64,000 nucleotides of DNA from Cyanobacteria bacterium SBLK (GTDB lineage: Bacteria > Cyanobacteriota > Cyanobacteriia > Cyanobacteriales > Spirulinaceae). The position numbers and the translations under genes are program-made. Below are positions 42,441 through 50,134 of the stretch, in pieces. The notes beneath the pieces are model-generated. The model worked only from the letters and a program-made list of their open reading frames with translations. It had not been told where the DNA came from and searched no databases. Every line of letters begins with the position of its first letter. Within the stretch, counting starts at the first letter, position 1. Location: contig JAGHZQ010000065.1 in the NCBI GenBank assembly GCA_017746715.1, forward strand, positions 186,001 through 250,000, written 5' to 3'.

Positions 42441-42677
42441 TCAATCTTGCATTTCTTGTAGGGTCTTCCAACCCGCTTCCCAGAGGCAATCGTTTTTCAA
42501 CTGTCGCGCATTTACCCAAAAACGAACGGTGCGATCGCACGAAGCTACCATTTCCGCAAATACCCACTCCCCTTCATTTTTGCGGTTGACGACTTGAAAA
42601 TGCCGCCAACCGAAGGTTTTTTGCTTAGCCGTCCATTTAGAACCCAATAGATGGGGAAACTTTTGCTTCTTAGCCAT
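42441..42677 (-). CDS. Trp-rich protein of TIGR02450 type
   Basis: 78 residues starting MAKKQKFPHLLGSKWTA, with conserved Trp at GWRHFQV, GEWVFAEMVASCD, RFWVNARQLK and LWEAGWKTL. This matches the TIGR02450 conserved tryptophan-rich family of cyanobacteria and some proteobacteria. The ATG overlaps the rhomboid stop codon (TAATG), so the two are translationally coupled. The track-length frame extends further upstream but only inside the rhomboid gene in another frame. Function unknown. Confidence 0.8.
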   Translation of the reverse strand: MAKKQKFPHLLGSKWTAKQKTFGWRHFQVVNRKNEGEWVFAEMVASCDRTVRFWVNARQLKNDCLWEAGWKTLQEMQD

Positions 42678-43327
42678 TATCCTTGTAAAGCGCGTCTGGC
42701 TTTGCCAATGAAACGGGCGGCAATAATTCCCCCAATAAAGCCAAACATGTGACCCTGCCAAGAAATTCCGGGTTGAGAGGGTAAAATCCCCCAGATGACT
42801 CCCCCGTACAAGAAAAACACTAAAATCGAGAGCGCAATGGAGGTTAGATTGCGTTCGTAGTAACCGCGAAACAGGAGAAAGCCGAGGTAGCCGTAAATCA
42901 AACTACTCGCACCGATATGAAACGAGCAAGGCTGACCGAAAACCCACGTCCCCAGTCCGGCAATAACCATCACGATCGCCGTGACAATAAAAAAATCGCT
43001 GGTTTCTTGTAACATGACAAACCATCCCAAGACCAAAAAGGGAACGGTATTGGCGATTAAATGCCCGAAACCCCCATGTAGAAAGGGTGCAAATAAAATT
43101 CCCCGCAGTCCGATGGGATTGTGGGGAATAATGCCATACTGACCCAAGCTGCACTGCCCGATTCCCCTCAAACTGCATCGTCCTATCCGAGCGGCATTGG
43201 CCAGCATACAGCTTAACGAAGTATGGTCGATAATTAACAGAATCCAAAAAATTGCGACAAATGTACCCAATATGAAAACTTGGGTTTTTAACTCGCTGGC
43301 AATTGATTTTTCCTCTGGGTTGCTCAT
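42677..43327 (-). CDS. Rhomboid-family intramembrane serine protease
   Basis: 216 residues with about six membrane helices. Landmarks are FLHGGFGHLIANT (His/Asn helix), nucleophile Ser in HIGASSLIYGYLGF and the catalytic His in WQGHMFGFIGGIIAAR. A long loop between the first helix and the GLRGILFAPF segment contains several Cys. It cleaves membrane-bound substrates within the bilayer; the substrate is unknown. It shares a transcript with the Trp-rich gene. Confidence 0.87.
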   Translation of the reverse strand: MSNPEEKSIASELKTQVFILGTFVAIFWILLIIDHTSLSCMLANAARIGRCSLRGIGQCSLGQYGIIPHNPIGLRGILFAPFLHGGFGHLIANTVPFLVLGWFVMLQETSDFFIVTAIVMVIAGLGTWVFGQPCSFHIGASSLIYGYLGFLLFRGYYERNLTSIALSILVFFLYGGVIWGILPSQPGISWQGHMFGFIGGIIAARFIGKARRALQG

Positions 43328-43475
43328 GGTTTGGCGATCGCTGCGTCTATCTTTTTTAGCCTAGCAAATTTGTTCGAGAATCCCATTTCGTCAGAAACTC
43401 TAAATTATTGTTAACATTAATTGACATCTGTAAATACAATAACTTGCAACATCGTGCTACAACCATTAAAATGCC

Positions 43476-44021
43476 ATGTCCCTATCTTCAAAACTCACTA
43501 TCTTGCTCGTGGATGGTTATAATGCCATCGGAACTTGGTCGGAACTGCAACAAATCCGCGATCGCGAGAGCTTAGAGGCCGCCAGACGACAATTAATCGA
43601 ATTTTTAATCAATTATGCGGCTTGGCAAAATTGGCAAACCTCCGTTGTTTTTGATGCCTATGCCAGCAATACCCCGGGTCATCGCGAAGAACATACCGAA
43701 TGCGTGTCCGCTTATTATACGGGTTTTGCCCAAACTGCCGATACTTATATTGAAAAATATTGTGCTGCTTTTGCTCGCAGTGCCGAGCGCTTCGATCGTC
43801 GCTTAATTGTCGCAACATCCGACGGTATTCAACAACAAACGGTACGGGGATACGGTGCCGAGTTAATGTCCGCTCGAGAACTGGCGATCGCGGTTAGAGG
43901 AGCGCAACAGAGAATCAAACAAAAGCGGCGACCCCAAAGACCTGCCGGGCGATTTTTATTTAATTCCCTCGATCCCAAGGCACAACAGCGTTTGACTCAA
44001 TGGCGCATGGGGAAAAATTAG
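43476..44021 (+). CDS. NYN-domain RNase, YacP/Rae1-like
   Basis: 181 residues with the NYN (PIN-like) fold. The first acidic residue lies in LLVDGYNAIGTW, the next in SVVFDAYASN with GHREEHTECVSAYYTGFAQTAD (acidic pair before the helix, split here), and the last in LIVATSDGIQQQ. The C-terminal tail is basic (RIKQKRRPQRPAGR). YacP in Bacillus (Rae1) is a ribosome-associated mRNA endonuclease; the cyanobacterial members are plausible equivalents. Confidence 0.83.
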   Translation: MSLSSKLTILLVDGYNAIGTWSELQQIRDRESLEAARRQLIEFLINYAAWQNWQTSVVFDAYASNTPGHREEHTECVSAYYTGFAQTADTYIEKYCAAFARSAERFDRRLIVATSDGIQQQTVRGYGAELMSARELAIAVRGAQQRIKQKRRPQRPAGRFLFNSLDPKAQQRLTQWRMGKN

Positions 44022-44058
44022 GGAAGAACAACGCTCTCAAAAAAAAATTGCCAATGAC

Positions 44059-44087
44059 TTGACAAGTTTAGAAATATTCGTTATATT
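44059..44087 (+). promoter_or_regulatory. Promoter of tRNA-Glu
   Basis: TTGACA (44059-44064), 17-base spacer, TATATT (44082-44087), 44 bases before the tRNA 5' end. A near-consensus sigma-70 promoter. Confidence 0.75.
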
Positions 44088-44130
44088 AACAAATGTCTGA
44101 ATTTTTTCAGCATAGTCAATTAAAAAACAA

Positions 44131-44203
44131 GCCCCCATCGTCTAGAGGCCTAGGACACCTCCCTTTCACGGAGGCGACAGGGATTCGAATTCCCTTGGGG
44201 GTA
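44131..44203 (+). tRNA. tRNA-Glu (anticodon TTC)
   Basis: A cloverleaf of 73 bases: acceptor GCCCCCA with TGGGGGT (G-U closing pair), D arm TCTAGAGGCCTAGGA, anticodon arm CCTCC-CTTTCAC-GGAGG with anticodon TTC at 44165-44167, and T arm CAGGG-ATTCGAAT-TCCCTT with the GATTCGAAT-type T loop. Discriminator A at 44203; CCA is not encoded. In cyanobacteria Glu-tRNA also supplies 5-aminolevulinate for haem, chlorophyll and bilins. Confidence 0.97.
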
Positions 44204-44204
44204 T

Positions 44205-44240
44205 AAAAAGTGCAAGATTTAAAGTCCTGCGCTTTTTTTG
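44205..44240 (+). terminator. Intrinsic terminator of tRNA-Glu
   Basis: AAAAAGTGCAAGA and TCCTGCGCTTTTTTT flank a TTTAAAG loop; the stem has two imperfect pairs and ends in seven T. It begins two bases past the tRNA. Confidence 0.75.
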
Positions 44241-44337
44241 TATTTTTAGCTTTTTTATATTTTTATCGGGTTTTGCTCGGGTTTTTCTGTGGCGATCGCG
44301 ATATAAAGAAAAAAATCTAGGCGAAATCGTAACGGTA

Positions 44338-44868
44338 ATGCTCTATACTTCCTCGAGTTTGGCACTGATACAAGTCGGTTGGATATTTATCGATCGTTCG
44401 GCACTATTCTGGGTAATACTCGGGGTTGCTTTGTGTTTGGGGGAATTTCTTCTCCCTGCCACCCAGAAGCACTCCTATCGCTTTCTTGCCTTGATTCCGG
44501 GAGCGATCGCGCTTTTAGTCGCCATCTTCGCTTGGCGTTACGCTCGCATTAATATCTTCGGGGTACAAATCTTTTTTGTTTTTCGTTATCAGCTTGCTTA
44601 TTGGGTTGCCCTTTCTACCGCTTGTTTGCTGTGGGTGCGTCCCCTATTATTGCGACGGAAGCAATTCGATCTCCCGATGGCAACAGAAGCCAAAACCATT
44701 ACAGAAATTATACCCGGTGATGGAGGCCGGGTGCTCTATGAAGGGGTTTCTTGGCAAGCACGGTGCGACAATCAAACGGAAGCGATCGCTCCCCAACAAA
44801 AAGTCATTGTCCTGCGTCGGGAAGGAAATACTTTAATTGTTGCCCCAGAACATTTTTTTCAGGAATAA
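44338..44868 (+). CDS. NfeD-like membrane protein
   Basis: 176 residues. Three to four membrane helices (FWVILGVALCLGEFLLPA, FLALIPGAIALLVAIFAW, LAYWVALSTACLLW) precede a cytoplasmic OB-fold domain. The latter begins ITEIIPGDGGRVLYEGVSWQ and has the (A/C)R motif and a KVIVLRREGNTLIV strand, as in the short NfeD/YuaF proteins that work with flotillin-like membrane scaffolds. No SPFH/flotillin gene is adjacent here. Confidence 0.75.
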   Translation: MLYTSSSLALIQVGWIFIDRSALFWVILGVALCLGEFLLPATQKHSYRFLALIPGAIALLVAIFAWRYARINIFGVQIFFVFRYQLAYWVALSTACLLWVRPLLLRRKQFDLPMATEAKTITEIIPGDGGRVLYEGVSWQARCDNQTEAIAPQQKVIVLRREGNTLIVAPEHFFQE

Positions 44869-45359
44869 TCCTTAGATAATGAGGAGTAGCACTCGTCTCC
44901 CTCAATATTGTACTCTCGTCCATTCCACTGAGAGCATAGGGTGTTTCACCGTAAGAGCGCGGAGAAATAAGAGATGTATTGAGCTGGGAGATGAGGAAAA
45001 TACTTATCTTTATCGACTTATCAAGAAAAAGCATCCTTCTCAAGTTCGGTTGATACGAATAATATTGATGATTTATGTTTTTTTGTGACTTTACATTAAT
45101 TTTTCTGAATTTTTCGACCATTCTTGTTTTTCCGATATAATGGTATCTCATAAAATACTACTTTTTTTGTTGTCAAGAAGAGGAAAAGAATTTTATTCTC
45201 TGGTGCGGAAAAAACTCGTACTGGTAATAATTTATCCCCCTTTTCTTTTTTAAGAGAAACCCACACAAAAACGTATAGTTTTTTGAGAGGTGAACTGAAA
45301 GGAATTGTTAAGTGCAATTGCTTCGGTTAATTTTTTCATAAACTTTATGGGAGTGAAAA
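44869..45359. other. Intergenic region before the photoreceptor gene
   Basis: 491 AT-rich bases. Short frames on both strands have no ribosome sites or recognisable content. It must contain the promoter of the gene at 45360; GGGAGTG lies 5 bases before that ATG. I see no terminator with a clear stem for the NfeD-like gene. Confidence 0.45.
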
Positions 45360-46841
45360 ATGTTTTTGCAAGAATTTATAACAACAAGCGATCGCACGGA
45401 AAACTTAAAAAAGGCAGTTTGCCTCTTACAGGCGACTATCGATCTAACAGAAGAAGGAATTTTTGCTGTTGATAATACGGGCAAAAATATTATCTTTAAT
45501 CAGAAGTTAATCGAAATGTGGGAAATTCCCAGACATTACCTACAAAATAATGAGGAAATTAGTCCAATTAATCTCATCGGCAGGAAAATCAAAAATTCTC
45601 AAGTTTGGCTCGATCGCCTCAAGAATATTCTCGGAAATCCGAAAAAAAATAGTACCGATCTGCTATATCTCAAAAATGGGAAAGTCTTTAAAACCTATAG
45701 TCAGCCCCTATATCTCGATAGCGAAGTTGTAGGAAGAACATGGAAATTTAAAGATATAACCGAAGAAAAAGTCGTTCAAATTACTGCTAATCCCAAACAA
45801 ATTATCGCGAAAATTTCCCAGCACATTCGACAGTCTCTAAAACTAGAGGATATTTTAAACACAACAGCTAAGGAAGTCCGCAATTTCTTGAAAACCGATC
45901 GCGTTATTCTCTATGAAATCAAATCTGATGGGAGTGGTAGAGTTGCAGTTGAATCTGTGGGATTGGAATGGCAAAAAATACTCGGAGAAAACATTTATGA
46001 CCCTTGTTTTAGCGATAAATATATTCAAGTCTATCGTCAAGGAAGAACTAGCAGTATCGATGATATTTACACGGCAAAAATTCAACCCTGTCATGCCGAG
46101 TTACTCCAACGGTTTCAGGTGCGAGCCAATCTCGTCGTTCCTATTTTACAAGGAGATAAATTATGGGGGTTGTTAATTGCCCATCACTGTCGCGATCGCC
46201 GCAGTTGGAATCCCTTAGAAATCGGACTATTACAAGATCTATCCATTCATGTTGCGATCGCGATCCAACAAGCAATTTTATTTGAAAAATTAGAACAAAC
46301 AAACCGAGAATTAGAGCGCATTGCTGCCATTGACGAACTCACGCAAATTGCCAATCGTCGAAAATTCGAGAATTATCTTCAGCAACAATGGCATTATGCT
46401 AAAGAAGAAAGTCTTTCTTTATCTCTTATTTTTTGCGATGTTGATTATTTTAAATATTATAATGATAGCTACGGACATCAAGCAGGAGATGATTGCTTGC
46501 AGCAAGTCGCTCAATTTTTATCGCGGAATGTTTTGCATCCCAACGCGCTTGTTTCCCGTTACGGAGGTGAAGAATTTGCCATTGTCCTGCCTAATATTGA
46601 AGCAGAAGAAGCCCTACAAATTGCCGAAGAAATTCGCATGGGTTTGCATGAGTTGAAAATCATTCATGCTTGTTCTTCTGTGAGTGACTATGTTACGATG
46701 AGTATGGGAGTTTCTTGTTTGATTCCTGCCTCAAAACTATCAGAGTCAGATATAGTCGCTCGGGCGGATGAAGCATTATATAGAGCCAAACAAGAAGGTC
46801 GCGATCGCGTTGTTCTTTGGCATAAAAAATCAAACAAATAA
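45360..46841 (+). CDS. PAS-GAF(DXCF cyanobacteriochrome)-GGDEF diguanylate cyclase
   Basis: 493 residues. The PAS domain covers about 20-135 (TEEGIFAVDNTGKNIIFNQK), the GAF about 155-305 and the GGDEF about 318-490. The GAF has both cysteines of a DXCF-type cyanobacteriochrome: Cys216 in YDPCFSDK and Cys244 in QPCHAELLQRFQVRANLVVP, with His after the second Cys. It should therefore bind phycocyanobilin or phycoviolobilin and sense blue/green-range light. The cyclase signature is RYGGEEFAIVLP with metal-binding CDVDYFKYYND. The RxxD inhibitory site is missing (HPNA at the corresponding place). It makes c-di-GMP under light control, a second messenger that tunes pilus motility and sessile growth. 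Soluble. Confidence 0.9.
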   Translation: MFLQEFITTSDRTENLKKAVCLLQATIDLTEEGIFAVDNTGKNIIFNQKLIEMWEIPRHYLQNNEEISPINLIGRKIKNSQVWLDRLKNILGNPKKNSTDLLYLKNGKVFKTYSQPLYLDSEVVGRTWKFKDITEEKVVQITANPKQIIAKISQHIRQSLKLEDILNTTAKEVRNFLKTDRVILYEIKSDGSGRVAVESVGLEWQKILGENIYDPCFSDKYIQVYRQGRTSSIDDIYTAKIQPCHAELLQRFQVRANLVVPILQGDKLWGLLIAHHCRDRRSWNPLEIGLLQDLSIHVAIAIQQAILFEKLEQTNRELERIAAIDELTQIANRRKFENYLQQQWHYAKEESLSLSLIFCDVDYFKYYNDSYGHQAGDDCLQQVAQFLSRNVLHPNALVSRYGGEEFAIVLPNIEAEEALQIAEEIRMGLHELKIIHACSSVSDYVTMSMGVSCLIPASKLSESDIVARADEALYRAKQEGRDRVVLWHKKSNK

Positions 46842-46959
46842 CTAGATTAATCAATCTTAACTTGTACTCGGGTTAGGATTGTCTAGATATATAGATATAA
46901 TATCAGTCAGTCCTTCGTGCCTTAAGATTAATTGTGTAAGATTAATTTTTAGGTTGTCA

Positions 46960-48420
46960 ATGCAGCTCCATACTTCTCTTTTAAGAGAAAAATATCTGGT
47001 GTTTTTGTATGCCGCGTTCAATCTCGCATATTCCCCTATTTTTGATGTTGCGGCAATTGCCACTGAAGTTATTTGTCCGGCAGAACTTTCTACAGCTATT
47101 GAAAACATTATCGAGAGTCCGGAATTCGAGCGATCGCGTTGGGGAATTCTCGTACGTCCCTTAGATTCTAATACATCGTTATACGCACTCAATTCTCGTT
47201 CTTATTTTGTTCCCGCCTCAAATGTAAAGTTATTAACAACAGCAGCAGTTTTACACCGATTAGGAGCGGATTATCGCATTCTGACTCCCATTTATGCAAG
47301 GGGAACTTTACCGGCATTAACTCATTTGCATCTTGTCGGAAAAGGGGATCCCAGCTTAACCCATCAAACCTTGCAACAAGTTGCGCGACAACTGCGCGAT
47401 CGCGGTACAGAAAGCATTGATGAGTTAGTTGTAGAAGATCGTTCATTTTCAGATAAAATTCGGCATCCGACATGGGAACATTACGATCTCAACTTTTATT
47501 ATGGTGTTGCGGTGAATCGTTTAATTCTCAACGAAAATACCTTTAATTTAATACTATCTCCCCAACAACAGGGACAACCTTTAAAACTAGAATGGGATGA
47601 CGCGACCGCCGCACGACAATGGCAATTTAACAATCAAACTCAAACGGGTGATGAGAATTCACCTTACACGGTTGAAATTAATGGAAATTTGGGGCAACCC
47701 ATTCTCAATATTACCGGACAACTTGCAGTTAATGCCAATCCCGATCCTTGGGGAATGGCGATTTTAAATCCCTCGCGATACTTCCTCGATACCTTTCGCA
47801 AATTGTTGGAACTGGAATCGATCGCGATCGCGCAAACTCAAATTAGCGATCGCCCTCAAATCCAGAAAGCAAAACAAGCAATAATAACTATAGAATCTCC
47901 TCCTCTGGCTATTTTGGTTCGCGATACCAATCAACCCAGTAACAATCTTTATGCAGAAGCATTATTGCAGTTACTCGGGGAACGTGCCTCCAGTCCTCCT
48001 TTAAGCGCATTAGAAACAACCTTAACCGAGTTAGGAGTAGATTCTGGGGGTTATCAACTCGCGGACGGTTCTGGACTGTCTCGGCACAATTTTCTCAGTC
48101 CCGAGGCGATCGTGCAAACCCTACAAGGGATGACGCGATCGCCGCAAGCAGAAATTTATCGTGCTTCTTTACCCGTTGCGGGAGTCAGCGGAACATTGAG
48201 GAATCGCTTTCAAAATACTGCCGTTCGAGAGATGCTACAAGGGAAAACAGGAACAATGACGGGAGTTTCTGCACTTTCCGGCTATTTGGAGGTTCCCGAA
48301 TATCAACCTTTAGTCTTTAGTATTATCATCAATCGTTCCGATCGCTCGGTGCGAGAACAGCGAGAGGCAATCGATCGCATTGTTTTAGCGTTGAGAAAAT
48401 TGCAATTTTGCAGTTATTAA
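46960..48420 (+). CDS. dacB: D-alanyl-D-alanine carboxypeptidase/endopeptidase (PBP4, S13)
   Basis: 486 residues from the ATG at 46960; a longer frame reaches 46879 but reads as random sequence. A signal peptide is likely (REKYLVFLYAAFNLAYSPIF). Penicillin-binding motifs: SxxK as PASNVKLLTTAA, SxN as QPSNNLYAEAL, KTG as LQGKTGTMTG. The ending QREAIDRIVLALRKL is typical of the family. It trims or opens peptidoglycan cross-links in the periplasm. Its end overlaps the upstream extension of the exosortase frame, but that gene starts 80 bases later. Confidence 0.9.
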   Translation: MQLHTSLLREKYLVFLYAAFNLAYSPIFDVAAIATEVICPAELSTAIENIIESPEFERSRWGILVRPLDSNTSLYALNSRSYFVPASNVKLLTTAAVLHRLGADYRILTPIYARGTLPALTHLHLVGKGDPSLTHQTLQQVARQLRDRGTESIDELVVEDRSFSDKIRHPTWEHYDLNFYYGVAVNRLILNENTFNLILSPQQQGQPLKLEWDDATAARQWQFNNQTQTGDENSPYTVEINGNLGQPILNITGQLAVNANPDPWGMAILNPSRYFLDTFRKLLELESIAIAQTQISDRPQIQKAKQAIITIESPPLAILVRDTNQPSNNLYAEALLQLLGERASSPPLSALETTLTELGVDSGGYQLADGSGLSRHNFLSPEAIVQTLQGMTRSPQAEIYRASLPVAGVSGTLRNRFQNTAVREMLQGKTGTMTGVSALSGYLEVPEYQPLVFSIIINRSDRSVREQREAIDRIVLALRKLQFCSY

Positions 48421-48500
48421 GAGATTTTGAGAACAATTTCCCAAAAAAATTAAAATCTGTCCGAAATCATCATAACGAGTACTGTAGGGAGGGAAAACTC

Positions 48501-50099
48501 ATGGAGAATCATCCGAAAATGGAAGCACGGAAAAGCGCGATCGCCTTGAGTTGCAGTACACTTGTTGCAGTGTGGTTCGTCGTTCATTTTTCAACTCTCG
48601 GTTGGTTTTATACGGCATTTCGCCATACTTCCCCAATTCTACAGTTCGTGATGCTGGGAATGGGAATGAGTTTACTCATTTCCATCGGGATATCTTGTTA
48701 TCGAGAACGAGAAACATTATCCTTCATTCCCACTCCGAGAATTTTCCCTCTTGTCATTAGTATTGTAAGTTTATTCGGCGCGATCGCACTCAAAGTATTG
48801 GGGAATATCGAACAACTTACAGCACTCCTTTTTCTCTTAGGAACTTATGGAATATTAGGACTCTTTATCGAAAGCAATCGCTGGAAACAAGGACTTCCCA
48901 TTGCCGCGATCGTCGCTTGTATTTTGCCTTTAAGTCCGCCATTGGGAAGCGGTTTTGGAGGATTGCCTTCGCGGGTTTTAACTGCACATTGGGTCGAACA
49001 ATTTCTTACATTCAGTCGAATTAGTGCAATTGCCTCCCACGATATTATTATTCTTGAAAATGGTATTGCTGAGGTCGATATTCCTTGTAGCGGGATTAAA
49101 AGTCTTTGGGTCGGAACGCTATTTTTTCTAGGTTTAACTTGGCTGGATAGGCGAGCAATCGGTTTGCGTTGGATGTTCGTTGGGATTACCAATATTGCTC
49201 TTTTATTTAGTGCTAATTTATTAAGAGTTCTTATTTTAGTTGTTGTTGCAGATGTTTTCAAACAACCTGATTTTGCAGAACTACTGCATCTGCCATTAGG
49301 ATTATTTAGTTTTATTCTCGTTTGCGGGATAACGTGGGGTCTATCGCGGTTGATTCCTCGCAATCGACAGCCATCAATCAGTCACCAGCGACCCTCTGAG
49401 ACCCTTGAGCGACTTGTACTGAGCAGTGCCGAAGTAAGACGAAACGAGCCTGCTGAAGAGTCACCAGTCACTCGCGATAATCCGAACCAGTCGAAGAGTC
49501 CCCAGTCGATCGTTACCGAGAATAAACTTATACAAAAAGGAGTATTAGGAATCGCGATCGCATTGGCGATCGTTTATCATTTCACTCCAGTGTATTCTCC
49601 GGAATTGATTCAAGCGATCGCCCTGCCGAAATCTGTAGATTCAGAACTCATTGAACTCACGCCAGCAGAACAAAGATTTTTTAAGAGTTATCCCGAAACT
49701 TTAGCCGAAAAACATCAATTTCATTTTGGAGATTTATCAGGTTCTATTTTAGTCGTTGCCAATACTTCGTGGCGCAGTTATCATCCACCAGAACTTTGTT
49801 TTATCGGCAGTGGTTTAAAAGTGGATCGCGTCGAGAAAAAGCAACTTTCTTCGGAAGTCATGGCACGCTGGCTCTCTTTGCAAAACGAGCATCTTTCAGC
49901 AACTTACTGGCTGCAATCAAAAGGACAAACAACAGATGACTTTTATCATCGCTTATGGCAACAATTTTTAACCGCAAAGGATCGATCTTGGGTACTTGTT
50001 TCCATTCTTTTCGATCGCCAGATTGATTCCGAAAATCCAATCTTACAAGAATTGATCGCAGAAATTTATCATTCTCTGGATTCCAGTTCTTTAACTTAA
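48501..50099 (+). CDS. xrtO: Exosortase (cyanobacterial, exosortase O-like)
   Basis: 532 residues from the ATG at 48501, which has GGGAGGG 8 bases upstream; the longer frame to 48408 overlaps dacB and is rejected. About eight to ten membrane helices. The catalytic triad is Cys in VDIPCSGIKSLWVGT, Arg in NLLRVLIL and His in ELLHLPLGL. After a hydrophilic linker (about residues 290-345) comes a last helix and an extracytoplasmic domain with SWRSYHPPELCFIGSGLKV. Exosortases cleave and transfer PEP-CTERM proteins at the outer face of the inner membrane. The next gene encodes a PEP-CTERM integral membrane protein, supporting an XrtO-type pair. The linker contains a dispersed repeat (49418-49435). 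Confidence 0.85.
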   Translation: MENHPKMEARKSAIALSCSTLVAVWFVVHFSTLGWFYTAFRHTSPILQFVMLGMGMSLLISIGISCYRERETLSFIPTPRIFPLVISIVSLFGAIALKVLGNIEQLTALLFLLGTYGILGLFIESNRWKQGLPIAAIVACILPLSPPLGSGFGGLPSRVLTAHWVEQFLTFSRISAIASHDIIILENGIAEVDIPCSGIKSLWVGTLFFLGLTWLDRRAIGLRWMFVGITNIALLFSANLLRVLILVVVADVFKQPDFAELLHLPLGLFSFILVCGITWGLSRLIPRNRQPSISHQRPSETLERLVLSSAEVRRNEPAEESPVTRDNPNQSKSPQSIVTENKLIQKGVLGIAIALAIVYHFTPVYSPELIQAIALPKSVDSELIELTPAEQRFFKSYPETLAEKHQFHFGDLSGSILVVANTSWRSYHPPELCFIGSGLKVDRVEKKQLSSEVMARWLSLQNEHLSATYWLQSKGQTTDDFYHRLWQQFLTAKDRSWVLVSILFDRQIDSENPILQELIAEIYHSLDSSSLT

Positions 50100-50134
50100 A
50101 CAAGATTTGACCCTTAAAAATAGAGAGAAGAACC

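Noticed and set aside
44879..45088. 69-codon plus-strand frame before the photoreceptor
   Set aside because: No ribosome site, no recognisable text, overlapped by an equally random frame on the other strand.
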